NCBI GenBank assembly: GCA_958298945.1
Contig: OY282607.1
Span: 89,411,270 to 89,475,269, forward strand
Reading direction: 5' to 3'
Length of the DNA: 64,000 nucleotides
From: Atherix ibis
Taxonomy: Eukaryota; Arthropoda; Insecta; Diptera; Athericidae
Shown: positions 22,156-34,470 of the stretch, piece by piece
How the letters are laid out: every line of letters begins with the position of its first letter
Numbering within the stretch: position 1 is the stretch's first letter
The notes under the pieces: model-generated
Seen by the model: the letters and a program-made list of their open reading frames with translations, nothing else
The model's database searches: none
Told to the model about the DNA's origin: nothing
Translations under genes and position numbers: made by a program

Positions 22156-24564
22156 TTAGGCAGCTTCTTTGCGAAAAAAAGTCAGCTCCTTCAGAACAAG
22201 CCTGCTGCAATGTGTTTTGGCATAATAACTATTATTTATTAAAAATTGCTTCACCCGACTAACTAAACCAACAGTTGACAGACTGTGCCAAAACTCTACT
22301 TGGCAATTTTGTGCATTAGTACTAACTTAAGAGCAAAACCATATTATTTTCATATCGAAATTTCACATTTGTTGTTCATATTATCCATCAAACTACTTCA
22401 AATTATCAGAAGCCAGACCCTGTAGACTAGATGGTAATCATCTGGAAACCACAATTTATACAACATCATCATAAGATTTACGGAAATAATTTCTCAAAGC
22501 GCCATGAAATTAACCTAATCGAGTAAATATACTAATTTGCCAGAGCAAATATTTGACTTTTGAAATTCGTTCAAATCGCATCCGTTCACATTGCATCTTC
22601 AAAATCCTCTAATTTATGATTGCCAGCACACAGGTGGGACTTTTTGGCAAGGAGTGCATATAAAGAAAATGGAAACGAGGAATTAGATGAATCATAGTTA
22701 AACATGGAAAATGTTCGATAATTTTGCATTTATTTTTATACACAACCGAGTTCGGTTTGGTTACAAAACTCCCAGTTACGATAGTACGACGGCTGTCAGA
22801 CGATTATCGGCTTTTAGATGAGCTGCATTGGCAAATCGGCGTGCAATGGTCGGCGTGCTGTGGTCATTATATCTTGATTACACTGAATATTCTATGCACA
22901 GGTGGACTGTTATCTGATGTTGAATATCGAGGACTAATACCAAGTTTAGTTTAGTATCTTAACTAGAGACTTAAGAAATACCAAAGATTGCGACCAGATT
23001 ACCTTCGAGTTAGAGATAATCGGATGCCCAATGTCAAGGGCTCTAGTAGCCCGACTTATGAATATGTATTGGAAGCAAGCATTTTAATTATTGGAATTAA
23101 TCAATTTCAATAGTAATTTTTGTTATTAAAGAAGAGCAGAATTTACACACCACCAGTACAGCTTCGTTAAGAATGGTTAAGTACGGCATGTTTTAATTAT
23201 TTTTGTTGGTCTTCTTTTTGGGTTGGAAAAGATTTCCTAAAGATTGACCAGAGTTGCATATATTTCCAGATGCTAGTATATCTATGTGTATATATGTAAG
23301 TAAGAGTTGCAATTTCATAAGGACAGGTTGCCTATCCTTTTAGTAATGGTGGTGGGATAATTAATTCTCCTCGCCGATGGCATGTACCATCGTTGCTAAG
23401 CCGTAACTTTTTCACAAAAGGAACGCCAAAAATTTGCATCATCGTACATCTCTCCATGGTTCTGTCTAATTCTGTCCACTACAGTTCTTTTCGAATGCCG
23501 AAATAAAAGTCGCGGATGTGATGGACGACCTGCATATTTAAATTATTCGAGTGTAATCGAGGGAACCTGTCCAGAATGCTGGCCATTTCTCTACAGTGTC
23601 AAGAGCACCGGCCTTTTCTTACCTTAACTCTGAGGATTCCGATGTCGCCTATTCCACGAACTTATTGCCAACGATTTCTTCAATTTTCACCAAATCTTTA
23701 TGCATCGATCTTCGTGAGGTTTTTATATGAAAAGGTGGAACTTTGACCATGCATCCATCGGCTATCATTTTGCTTTACGATCAACGGACCGGACCTGTCG
23801 CTTCCAGTGGAATTAAATTGAATTAATGTCGGCTAATTGTTTGCAATTAAAATTCAATGGCATATCATAATTTACCGATTTCACCTTAAGTGAATTGGAT
23901 TTTGCCAATTTTTCTTATAATTTTTTTCTCTGTCGCTAGATTGGAATCTTTATCAGCGTTGTTGATTCATTTGAATTTTTTGCAAATTTATGATAAGTTT
24001 TGTTGGTTTTTATTTTCAATTTTAATGTTCAATTCTTTAATATTCTTCGGCCCTTTTGCATATTTCTCATATAATATATTTTGAGGAAATTTATTATTTA
24101 AAAAAAAAAAAAATTGGAATAAAATTTAAAAAAAAAGTAATTAGAATAAAATAATTTTTATAATTAATAAAAATTTTAGAATAATTTTTGAACCAGACTA
24201 TTTTCTAATACTAGCAAATAAATGTATTTTATAGTAAATAAATAAAATCAAAAAGTTAACAATAAAAAAAGGGGAATTTTTAAGACAATTTTTGCAAATC
24301 AAAACAATTTAAGTAGTTAATTTTTAAAAGATTAAAAAGTTTCCAAAAAAGAACATAAAGGATTATGCATTTTATAGTTCTGAAAGTACAGTACTGCCAT
24401 TTTGCGGTTATAATGAAAATATATTATCTAAAAAAAAGTTTAATTTAGCAAAAAATTTGCCATTTTATAAAACATATTTTTTAACAACCAGTTAATACGG
24501 TACAAATTCAAAATTTTTTTTTACAAAAGTGATAGTTCTAACGTAATTAATTCGCATACAATTT
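22156..24564. other. Unassigned spacer
   Basis: No gene is recognised. A plus-strand frame of 76 codons at 22724-22954 and the block 23380-23830 are less AT-rich than the rest and might include exons or conserved non-coding DNA, but nothing in them is diagnostic. 24080-24560 is nearly pure A/T. Confidence 0.4.
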
Positions 24565-24728
24565 TTTTCAGCGATGAGGCTCATTTCTCTCTCTTGGTGG
24601 ATACGTCAATAAGCAAAATATCTATGCATTAGGTTCTAAAAAGCCACACGTAACTGTAAAAAAGTCTATGTGTCCATTGAAAATGACTGCCTGGTGTGCA
24701 TTTTCTTAAAAAATTTTATTGTAAACTG
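24565..24728 (+). pseudogene. DD41D-type transposase fragment, first catalytic block
   Basis: Reads FSDEAHFSL, (frameshift) GGYVNKQNIYALGSKKPHV, TVKKSMCPLKMTAWCAF. This matches the 'iiFSDEAHF.lnGyvNkQN.riwg.enP' segment of Tc1/mariner-superfamily transposases of the rosa/VISITOR type, containing the first catalytic aspartate (SDEAHF). Only about 50 residues survive. It abuts the second copy of the 560-bp repeat. Placement in DD41D is inferred from the set of fragments in this window. Confidence 0.8.
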
Positions 24729-24730
24729 AT

Positions 24731-25302
24731 ACCACAAAAAACAGGTACCCCAAAGCCACCCCATTTCAGTCCTCATTTCTCTGATCAGTCATACTGTGTT
24801 TCAACGCTGCCGGACATATGACCCCCGTAGGACCAGTTTAAATAAAGGATATTTGGTCAAGTACCACTCACCCCATATAAAGAGTTGTAAATTCCTCGGC
24901 ACTGCTGTGCCGGCTCCGGACTATGATTTCTCCAAGACCTACACTTCTATTATTGATGATCGTGTGATCGTTTCCCCAGAAGAAGCCTCCTTGCGTGGTG
25001 AGTGGTAATTTAGTAAATGTTCTATTGATGTGAATGGCGTAAAAATTGAGGTTGTGGTGTCCTGAGCCACACTTTCTTCCACAGAAATAATATTTTCAGC
25101 CCAATCTGTACGAAGACGTAATGATTTTTTCACCGATCCAAACTCTTAACCGATATCTTATCACCCATTATTATCTGTTTATTTATATCTAAGATCTCTG
25201 AGACAAAAAGCGAGAGGTTATTTTGTAGCGCCATGACCATGAGACCATTTGGTGATATCACTCATTATAATACGTGTTGTGAAAGGATAGTCGAAATTAA
25301 AT
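24731..25302. repeat. Unidentified ~560-bp dispersed repeat, copy 2
   Basis: Direct-orientation partner of 21590-22155, about 3.1 kb downstream, alignable throughout with many substitutions and small indels. Its right edge lies just before the left end of the mariner at 25326, and its left edge directly follows a transposase fragment, so its neighbours give no help on its true ends. Confidence 0.8.
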
Positions 25303-25325
25303 CGTTCAAGCATAATTTTTTATAT

Positions 25326-26510
25326 AATAAAAGTAAAAAGTAATCCATTATTTTGCCAATAGATGGCTTTAGGAATCTGTATCTACCGTTTTAAAAGTGC
25401 GCTCGGGTTGCACTAGATAGCGTTAGAAAGATAAGATTTTGTGCTAAAATAGTTTCTGATACAGTTTTGTAATTACTTAACTCAGTATTTTTTTAGCACG
25501 CGTCAAAGATGGACACCAACAAAGAGAAAATACGCCATATTTTACAGTTTTTCTTCGATAAAGGCGAAAACGCAAGCCAGGCAGCTGAAAATCTGAATAG
25601 TGTTTATGGTCCTAATATTGAAACAGCCAATCATGCGCAATTTCGGTTTCGTCGATTCCGTTCCGGTAACGTACACATCGAGTTCGACCCAGGAGCTAAG
25701 CATTGCACAAAAAATCGTTTGGAACCACTTAAATAAGGCTGGATACAAAAAGAAGCTCGATGTATGGGTGCCACACGAGTTATCGCAAAAAAACCTCATG
25801 GACCGAATTTCCATCTGCGAATCGCTGCTGAATCCCAACAATATCGATCCATTTCTGAAGCGGATGGTTACTGGTGATAAAAAGTGGGTCACTTACGACA
25901 ACGTCAGTCGTGGTCAAATCGCGGTCACCCGGCGCAAACGGTGGTCAAGCCAGGATTGACAGCCAGGAAAGTTTTGCTGTGTGTTTGGTGGGACTGGCAG
26001 GGAATCATCTACTATGAGCTACTCCCCTACGGCCGAAATCTTAATTCGAACCTATACTACCAACAATTGGACCGCCTGAAAGAAGCAATCGCCCAGAAGT
26101 GGCCAGCTTTGGCCAATAGGAGAGGAATTGTGTTCCATCAGGACAACGCCAGGCCGCATACATCGATAGTGAATCGCCAAAAGATCCAGGACCTTGGTTG
26201 GGATGTTCTTATGCATCCACCTTATAGTCCGAACCTGGCACCAAGTGATTACCACCTCTTCCTGTCTATGATGAATGATTTTGCAGGTGAAAAATTAACC
26301 TCAAAAGAAGATTGTGAAAATCGACTGTCCCAGTTTTTTGCCAATAGGGACGAGGGTTTTTATAAGAGAGGCATTATGCAATTACTTCCAAAATGGCAAC
26401 AAGTTATCGAATAAAACGGTGCATATTTGACCTAAATCGTATCATTCTATCTATGCTAAATAAAACCTTCAATTTAATGCAAAAATAATGGATTTCCTTT
26501 CATTACACCT
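25326..26510 (+). mobile_element. Mariner of mellifera/cecropia-like type, frameshifted
   Basis: About 1.19 kb. The inverted repeats are diverged: the left carries GTAATCCATTATTTTGCC at ~25339-25356, the right (inverted) carries GGAAATCCATTATTTTTGC ending in AGGTGTAATG at 26510 and followed by TA. It encodes a DD34D transposase interrupted by frameshifts. The subfamily is uncertain; the ELLPYG and NRRGIVFHQDNARPH segments fit the mellifera/cecropia group and differ from the mellifera-type copy at 37083-38343. Confidence 0.85.
25509..26435 (+). pseudogene. Mariner transposase with two frameshifts
   Basis: It starts MDTNKEKIRHILQFFFDKGE at 25509, runs to about FRFRRFRSGN, then a deletion removes much of the linker and second helix-turn-helix. 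The middle part is in another frame: SIAQKIVWNHLNKAGYKKKL, DVWVPHELSQKNLMDRISIC, DPFLKRMVTGDKKWVTYDN. The frame then returns to the original: LTARKVLLCVWWDWQGIIYY, RGIVFHQDNARPHTS, HPPYSPNLAPSDYHLF. All three catalytic aspartates (TGDKKW, HQDN, PSDY) are present and the last two are 34 residues apart. Near the end CAA has become TAA (VIE-stop-NGAYLT); the natural stop is 26433-26435. About 307 codons remain of the usual ~345. Confidence 0.92.
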
Positions 26511-29500
26511 TATATTATTAATAATGTACACAATACAAAAAAATTAATTTTACATCAAAAGTTTAATTATAAATACACCAAATTTAGTTTTAATTTCTAA
26601 ATTTTAATTGGATAATTTTTTTTAATAATTTGAACATAAAAAAAACCACGTGTATTTCCTTAAATTTGAGAAACTTTTTGAGTTTTAATGAACTTTCAAA
26701 GTACTTTAAAATAATCTCCAAAATATAAAACCATTCATAAATTATTATCACATCCTCTCTATGGGTTCGCTCTTGTAGGTGGTCTTAAAAAAACTGAAGA
26801 AAATAATCTTTGGGAATAATTTTTTTCTCCCTATAACCTAAAAAGCTTATAACAAATAAGCTTAATATCTTTTGTATTATATAAATTGACTAATTAATTA
26901 TAATGTCTTACGCTCATAGTAGGTGTCCGGTAAATTTATTGTATTTTTGTTATTTTTTCTATATTCTTGAAAATCGAAATTAAAGAAAAAAATAAAATTT
27001 ATTACCAGAAAATTTTTCTTCAAATTCAATAATTTCTTATAGAGTATTTTAGCGTAAGAAAAATGTTCAAAATTTTGCCTAATCAATTTTTTCCGTACAA
27101 CAGCAAAATTTTAATAACAAAATTTCCATAATTTATAGAAAAAAAACAAGTTTTCGTATTTTTTTTTTACAAGTGCACCTTATAGATGATAAATGACAGG
27201 TAAAATAAAAATATTTACTAAAACCTTCGAGAAAAAAAGAAAAATATTTGATGAAATTTATCCAGCATGGCCTTTGAAACTAATTTGATTTTGAAATTGA
27301 TTATAATTTTGGAAATAGTTGATGTAGAAAGTCTTCAAAATTAAACGATTTGTCACATTATTGTCACTGGACGTTGATAGAGTGGGTGTACCGTAACCAG
27401 GTATGATTACCTTCTTATGCAGACATAAGACCAGGAGAAGAATGATCGACGATGACTTACAATGAGACACAATAACGCGTACTAGAAGAAACTATGGCCA
27501 GGTGAGTAATGAATATGGTCTTTTTGGAAAAATATGATTCCTTGCATAAAAAAAAAACAACCATCAGTAGTAGGCAGACTCATCAACATCTAAATCCAAA
27601 TAAATTACTTACGCCTAAGAATCTCATTAATCTACGTTTCAGGACTCTCTTCACCGTTCCACCTTACAACTGGTAGCCTATCATGTGCACCATGTACCTG
27701 AGATGGTAAGAAAAGAGGGGAAATGAACAAAAAAAATTTGAATTTTTCATTCGCTTTTCGAGAAAGAATGGACGTACGCCATCGATGGCAGATTGGATTT
27801 CAGTCACCGTACAAACAACGATGGGACCAACTCCCTAAAGGCATCACACAGTCATGCATTTACCTGTTTATCGAACTGCATGACAGATTGCTGTAAAATA
27901 CCACCATTCCGTGTTTGCTTTCAAGAACTAAAAAAAAGCAGGAAGGAAAAAAAATAATGTGAAAGATAAAAAAATGTCGAGAATATAAATTTAAATTCAA
28001 AATGAACGCGAAAAGTCAAACGGTCGCTGATAAATTCTCGTCGACTTAATATCGACGCGATAATATTTCAACCTCGGTAGCGAAGCTACTCGGGCATAAA
28101 TCACCCACGAACCGTTCGACGGATTTACAAGATAAATGCCCTTGGGGGACGGACATCACCCTTGCCGGGCTGAACTTACCATCAACTCTGTGGTGGAAGG
28201 AAATAGACCCCTTCCAAGGCTAGACATGCCTAAGCTCTTCTATTCATCTATTCCGTTGGTTATTTGCAATTTGAATCTTGGATATTTATACACCTTTAAG
28301 TGGCTTTAGAAGAATTCTAGACAAATCTACTTTTACAATATGTACTTGAGTTGCTACTTAGCTCCATCATCGTTAGTGACACTTTAAAAAAATCGCCAAG
28401 AAACGGTTATTCAAAAGAAAAAAAAAAACTCTCTTTTAATATGGTTAGTAACGAAGAAGCTAAGAAGCCATGGAAGTGATGGTAATTTTCAGAGGATTGT
28501 ACAATAGTTTCGATTTACTTTCTTTTCACTTTCATTTTAATTAACTGATAGAAACAAGAAATACTTTCACATTTTTATCAGAAGTATCAGGAGCAAGGAA
28601 GTAGAGAAAAAGATTGATAACAATTTGATCGAAATTTATGCAACAATCACTTCTGTTTCCCTTCTTCAAGTGCTAAAAAACTGATTATATGAGCTATGGT
28701 GCTGTAGTATTGGTGATAGGAAAATATCTCATCACCTCATGGAATGTAGTTTAAGATAATTTTTCCTATTTCAGATACAAGCAATCCTAGTAAAAATTGG
28801 GTTTCGTAACGCTGTTCTCGATGCAAATAACAAATTGTCCATCGAATTTTACATCAATGTCGCAGCAAATTGGCATTTTCTTTGCACTTGCGAACATTTC
28901 CCAACAGCTTCTCTGATAGAAGCACAGTCAAACTGGTAGTATGCATAAGTAGCAGGGCCCCTAAACTAGTCTATGTAATTCGAAACAGTTCGCAAATAGT
29001 TACTAGTCGATAGTAAAAGTTTCGTTTTGGTTTCTTTTGGTATCGAAACTAACAAGTTTCCGTAACAGTTCGATTCATAGAAGAACATAACAGCCATAAT
29101 TAGGGAACACGTTTACAAATTGCTAACAACAATGTTCACACTTGAAATGGTTTTTAGTATTAACTGAAGAAGAAAGTCAGAAGCTAAAATTGGAACGAAC
29201 CTGCTAGATGAGAACAAGCTCCAAACTATGCTGAGAGAGTAGGAAAAAAAGTACTATTCGTTGATTAATTTGTTGCTTAAATACGATAAGGTGTATGCGT
29301 TTTTCTAAACTTCTTGATGGAATACGAAAAAAAACTTTTTACATTAATGGAGCCTGACTGCAGAGATCATCAAAAAGCACTATCATCAAAAGTCAACGTG
29401 CGTGCCATACTAAAAATGATTACCACAAAACGATTATCATAATTCCTTATTTCGATTTGATTCCAGGAAGGCCATCAATAATTCATCACCTCGATGAGTT

Positions 29501-30689
29501 TGTGACAACACATCTCTGAGAAATTATGAAGAATTTGAAGATTCCTTCAAACTGTGATCATTATCGACGACTATTTTGAACAGATAAGATCGGCGCATCG
29601 AACACAATGAAGCGAGTAGGGGGGCTTTTTATCTCAACGGATCCACACCTAGCAGACAATCTGCCTTATAATCAACCTACGAGAATACTCATTTCCAGAT
29701 GAAGTAGTAAGAGTCCTAAGGGTGTACACTCCTTATTTTTAACTTTTGTCAGATACCTACAAGTAGGCTACCAAGATGCGGACATCCCACGAATCGAGGT
29801 GTACAGAAGGTATGGACAATCGACGAATGCAGTAAAAACTGTTCATTTTATCATCAAAATTGATCTTCTCACCTTAGTCGATAAAGAATATGTTGTTCTG
29901 TGGTGTCGTTCTAGGACCTCGCCCCAGAATTTTAATAGGAAATAGTCCACGGACAAATGATGGTGAAGAATTTTTTTTCCTTTGTACATCCTTGGTCTGA
30001 TCGTTTTAGTGGTAATGTTATTATCTAGATTTAAAAATGTAGTATGAACGTTCATAAAGATCATGTGAGGAGTGAAATTTAAAACTGTCTATAAAAAAAA
30101 ATTATGTCCACTTAGTACAGACTCGAAAAAGTATCTGAATTGGCCATAATATCGATGGTGGGTAGTCCATTCTTTCAGTAAATCTTCTCGACACTCTAAT
30201 ATGCATTCTTGGTAATGGTGTGAAGACCCTCTGGTTACGAATTATGGAAAATAAATTTTTACGAACACCGATAGAGATCTTTGTGATCCTCAGTAGAACG
30301 CTGCAGGTGATGCAGCCGAACTTGTACCTCAATTAAAGAGTATTCCGAATATGAGGAAGCCCAACTTTTACTAGAATCAAGACTTGACAAGTTGAACTTA
30401 AATAAATTAATAATTTTCAGAATACAATTAATTTTAAATTTACTAGTAAAAAAATTGGAAATTTTTAGCAACAAAATAAACGATTATCCATTCTATGGGT
30501 TGGAGAGTAGATTCCTACGAATTAAATGTTTGTTCTTATAAATATTTAAAATTATAAAATTTATTTAGTGTTTTTTTTGCCATTTTGAAATATTTTATTT
30601 AATTTTATGAAATTAGTTAATCATGGAATGTACAGAATATACACCTTAACAACGCTTTAAAAATAATCCATTTTTTTTTCTATTAAAAT
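26511..30689. other. Long unassigned spacer
   Basis: No gene or element is recognised. 26511-27260 and 30400-30690 are strongly AT-rich. 27260-28260 and 28780-30350 are more balanced in composition, and the minus-strand frames at 29843-30064 and 30102-30332 are of chance length. Parts of 29330-29760 look like degraded coding sequence but I could not match any motif. There are no RNA genes and no clear repeats. Confidence 0.4.
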
Positions 30690-31470
30690 AAACATTCTTT
30701 TTTTTGCAACTTATCGTGTATTTTTTTCAAAATATGCTTGATAATTTTTTCAAGGGAATTTTACAGTTATATTTGGGCTTATATCCTTACAAAATTGTTA
30801 TCACACGAAAGGTAAAGTCATTGGACCATCGCCAACGCTGTAAATTTACTGATTTTGTTCTGGACGAACTTGGAAATAATGGCGATTTTTACCCAAGAAA
30901 ATTACATTCGTAGATCAAGCGCATTATCATCTATGTGAATGGTTGAATCAACAAAACTGCCCATGCATAATTTACGAGAAAACTTTTACATTCTGAAAAA
31001 GTGATTGGGTGGTGCGGTTTATTGTATTTGGGAAAGACAGTGTCTGTTACTGTCAAAATCGATGATAATGAACTGAATTTGAGAATATTGAGTTAACGAA
31101 CATGTGGTTTTAAACAAGAGGGTAATGCGTGCCACACAGCCCATGCCACAATCGATTAATTTCCGAAAAAAATTTGCGCATGGATAGTTTCAAGAAATGC
31201 AGAGCCTCCAAAAAGTTGTGATTTAACACCTTTGGACTTCTTCTTGTGGGGTTATTTGAAGCCATTCATCTATGTCAATCAGCCAGCAACCATTGACGTA
31301 TTAAAATTGAATATTGAATACCAAATACATAAAATAAGGGCGGATTTTTTGCACAAAATGGTCGAGAATTGGAGCCATTGTATTTGATTCTGAAAACGGT
31401 GGCCATTTGAAACTTTAAAATAAAAACAAAAATTTTGCTTTGCCACGTTTGGTTTTTTTTTTTTTTTAAA
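30690..31470 (+). pseudogene. DD41D-type (rosa/VISITOR-like) transposase, best copy in the window
   Basis: In shifting plus-strand frames it reads LGLYPYKIVITRKVKSLDHR, QRCKFTDFVLDELGNN, QAHYHLCEWLNQQN (first catalytic region), EKVIGWCGLL, then one frame from 31108 to 31386: GNACHTAHATID, SRNAEPPKSCDLTPLDFFLW, GYLKPFIYVNQPATID, LHKMVENWSHCI. The second catalytic D (family QQDGATCHTA) is E here (QEGNACHTA). That residue is 38 positions before the D of PLDFFLW, consistent with a DD41D spacing after a 3-residue deletion. The N-terminal DNA-binding domain and both inverted repeats are absent. The family is a cut-and-paste DNA transposase. Confidence 0.88.
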
Positions 31471-31788
31471 AAAACTCATATAAAATCATGGGAACTTTTC
31501 ACGCAACAAAGTCACAATTTATGACATTGTGTGGCTTGTGACGTTAACTTGCCAATATGGGCCAGATTAATATACTTAACGTCAGATAAAAGTTGACGGT
31601 AACTATCTCTCCTTCGGTTTCAATCAAGACCAAAATGTACATCAGAGATTCACCAATTTGCAGATACAGTGATTTCTCTATAGTTACTTGTGGATTTTTA
31701 AAGCATAATGAAAATTGTGCTAATTTTAAAAATGCGGGATTTTTGGCAAATTTTGAGTGTTTATTTTGAAAAATTGTTACAATATATT
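31471..31788. other. Short spacer
   Basis: Opens with a poly-T run (31450-31466). No feature is recognised. It may include the 3' non-coding end of the minus-strand mariner that begins at 31789, but no inverted repeat is visible. Confidence 0.4.
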
Positions 31789-32545
31789 TTATTCAAAGTA
31801 TTGTCCATCGGAAGCCACTACTTTTTCCCATCTTTCTGGCAATATATGGATTCCGCGCCAAAAAAACTGCTCCGGTTTTGAGGCCAAGAATGAATCGAGC
31901 CAATTTTTGATGCCCTGTTCTGAAGTGAATCGTATTCCGGTGAGGGCGTTTTGCATGGATCTAAACAAATGGTAGTCGGACGGGGCAAGGTCTGGTCTAT
32001 AAGGCGGGTGAGGCAAAACTTCCCAGCCACTGTTTTCCAAATAATTTTTAACCGGTCTTGCAACATGAGGCCGAGCTTTGTCATGATGGAAAATTATGGC
32101 TTCGTGTCTGGTCGCATATTCCAGGCGATTTTCGGCCAATGCTCGCTTCAAACGGATTAATTGTGTTCGGTAGAGGTCGCCTGTGATCGTCTGGCCCGAT
32201 TTCAATACCTCATAATATATCACACCCTTCTGATCCCACCAAATACAGAGCATTACCTTGGGGCCATGGATATTTGGCTTTAGCGTTGATTTGGCTGGTT
32301 GGCCAGGCTTCACATACAATTTTTTTGCGCTTTGGGTTGTCGTAATGAATCCATTTTTCGTCGCCAGTAATGATTCGATTCAAAAATGACTTCTTTTTCT
32401 GCCGTTCAACGTCTCTCGGCTTCAATTAGTATGGGACCCAAGGATGAATTCTGCTGCTTTCAAACGTTTTGAAAGGGCTGCTTGAGTGGCTCCCAATGAT
32501 TTTGCAATTTCTTTTAGTATGGGACCCAAGGATGAATCGCCGTAC
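31789..32545 (-). mobile_element. Mariner fragment (mauritiana-related), lacking its N-terminus and both ends
   Basis: Minus strand. A helix-turn-helix piece (ATQAALSKRLKAAE near 32455-32495), then KPRDVERQKKKSFLNRIITG, DEKWIHYDNPKRKK, a frameshift near 32310, then YVKPGQPAKSTLKPNIHGPK, VMLCIWWDQKGVIYYEVLK, AIIFHHDKARPHVARPVKN, PPYRPDLAPSDYHLFRSMQ, down to VVASDGQYFE and a stop at 31789-31791. All three catalytic aspartates (GDEKW, HHDK, PSDY; 34 between the last two) survive. The first ~80 residues are gone. Sequence differs clearly from the three Mos1-like copies, so this is a separate lineage. No inverted repeats were found. Confidence 0.9.
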
Positions 32546-32631
32546 CGGGAATTCGAAAAGAGAGAAGAAACCCTCTATATCTTAAATTCACTATAAAATA
32601 TAAATTAAGTTTTAAAGAAAGTTCAGAAATA

Positions 32632-33923
32632 CGAGGGTCATTCAACAAATACTTAGCCTACAAAATAAAAACGAAAATTTTGGAAAGGTGGCAATTTATT
32701 TTTCCACATAATCTCCTTCAAGCTCGATACACTTGGCCCAGCGATGCTCTAACTTTTTTAACCTGCCAAAAAAATACATTTTTTCGAGGGAAACAAAATA
32801 GGCCTCCGTGGCGACGATGACCCCCTCATTCGACCCAAATCTATTCCCGGCGAGTGATTTTTTTAGGTTTGGAAACAAAAAGTAGTCACAGGGGGCCAAA
32901 TCTGGAGAGTACGATGGATGGGGCAGCAATTCGTAGCGCAATTCGACCAATTTGGCCATGGCGACGGCGGAGGTGTGAGCCGGCGCGTTGTCGTGGTGGA
33001 ACAGCAGTTTTTTCTTCGCAAAGCGGGGCCGCTTTTTCTTCAATTCGATGTCAAATCGACCCAATAAGTCAGCATAGTAGCACCCCGTGATTGTTTTACC
33101 CTTCTCGAGGTAATCGATGTTGATCACACCTTGTGAATCCCAGAAAACGGTGGCCATCACATTTCCGGCCGATCGAACAGTCTTCGCCTTCTTCGGAGCA
33201 CGTTCGCCGGGTGAAGTCCACTGTTTCGACTAATCCTTGGTCTCTGGTGTGTACCAGTGAATCCATGTTTCGTCGACGGTCATGAAACGACCCAAAAAAT
33301 CCGCTGGATTGCGCTGAAACAGCGCCAAGCACGTCGCCAATATGGTCTCACGGTTGCGCTTGTTTTCCGGTGTGAGCAAACGCGGCACCCATCGCGTCGA
33401 CAGCTTTGTCATGCCAAGTTCTTCGTGTAGAATATAATGCACTGTTCCTACTGCGATATCCACAGTCTCAGCTATCTCGTGAACCTTCAATCGACGGTCT
33501 GCCAACACGAAATCGTGAACTTTTTTAACGTTTTCCTCCGTAGCAGCCGTTTTCGGGGCACCTGGGCGTGGCTCATCAAAAACCGACGTGCGGCCACGAA
33601 CAAACTCGTTGAACCAATTCTTGACGATCGCCATCGACGGAGAAGAGTCACCATACACAGCATCCAAGCAATCTTTGATTTCGCTGCGCGTTTTCCCTTC
33701 CAAAAACAAGAATTTAATTACCGAACGATATTGTTCTTTTTCCATTTTTGTGCAACCGACCGACACGCTCGCTTTTAAAGGCTGTCAAAACAAAACTAAT
33801 AAAGGGAATCGACTGAAATTTTGACAGAAGGCTACTAAAAAAATTGATTGCACGATGGTAAATTTCTTTTGTGACAGCGGATCCATCAGGCGGTGTGGCT
33901 AAGTACTTATTGAATAAACATCT
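32632..33923 (-). mobile_element. Near-complete irritans-type mariner
   Basis: 1292 bp flanked by TA (32630-32631 and 33924-33925). The terminal inverted repeats of ~27 bp read CGAGGGTCATTCAACAAATA and then CTTAGCC at one end. The other end has AGATGTTTATTCAATAAGTA and then CTTAGCC, so the outermost bases of that end are mutated. The repeats and protein resemble those of the 56870 and 60777 elements but are clearly diverged from them, a second lineage of the same broad group. It carries one long minus-strand coding frame with one nonsense codon. Confidence 0.95.
32696..33745 (-). pseudogene. Mariner transposase, full length with a single stop codon
   Basis: Start MEKEQYRSVIKFLFLEGKTR at 33745, matching the start used by relatives; an in-frame ATG 7 codons upstream also exists. 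It has 349 residues plus stop, one frame throughout, broken only by TAG at 33230-33232 (residue 172, where relatives have Q: TPETK-x-stop-SKQW). Two helix-turn-helix regions (about residues 5-50 and 75-115), the WVPRLLTPENK linker, and catalytic blocks MTVDETWIHWYTPE, LLFHHDNAPAHTSA and YSPDLAPCDYFLFPN; 34 residues separate the second and third aspartates. It ends with IELEGDYVEK. With the stop read through, nothing else obvious is broken, so this was a recently active or slowly decaying copy. Confidence 0.95.
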
Positions 33924-34194
33924 TATTATAAAATTTTCTTGATTAATTAAATTTATTAAAAATTAAAAGAAAGGAAGAGATTTTCCACATTTTATTTAAA
34001 ATATATAAGTGTTAAGAAAAAGGAAGAACTAATATTGTGAAGTTCCAGACGAATCATGGAATTCCCTGCCAAAAACAACAAAACCATTCAAAAAACGCAT
34101 GCATAATTTCGTTGATTTACGCGATGCCAGCTAACATTTTTATTACCAAAAAAAAATCCAAAAAAAACCAAGATTTTAATTATGACCACAAATT

Positions 34195-34470
34195 GTTAGA
34201 ATAGGACGATGCCACTAATCATACAAGGCGAACAGTTCCCAGGATCCATAATTTCGAGATTGATCGCCAAGATCTTGCGATTTGACGCTGTGGGATTTTT
34301 TATGTTGCAATAGCTACAAAATAAATCGTATTTATGCCAATAATTTTTGAACTTAAGAGCATGTAAGGACTAACATCTGTCAAGTAATAGCCGAATTATA
34401 GCCATAAAAGTGCGAAAAATCTTTAAAAATTACCACAAAAGAATCGAGTCCTGCAAGAGGTTTTTTTTTT
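34195..34470 (+). pseudogene. DD41D-type transposase fragment
   Basis: Plus-strand pieces in mixed frames: DDATNHTR (family DGATCHTA), then a segment equivalent to 'sR.gd..WPPRSCDLTPLDFFLWG' reading RDWSPRSCDLTLWDF. After a deletion comes NICQVIAEL and KNYHKRIESCK, the C-terminal helix of the family. The 20-mer AACATCTGTCAAGTAATAGC at 34373 also occurs, nearly identical, in the fragment at 53690-53905. Dead. Confidence 0.72.

Noticed and set aside
33437..33824. Plus-strand frames of 78-113 codons
   Set aside because: They are antisense shadows of the minus-strand mariner transposase N-terminus.
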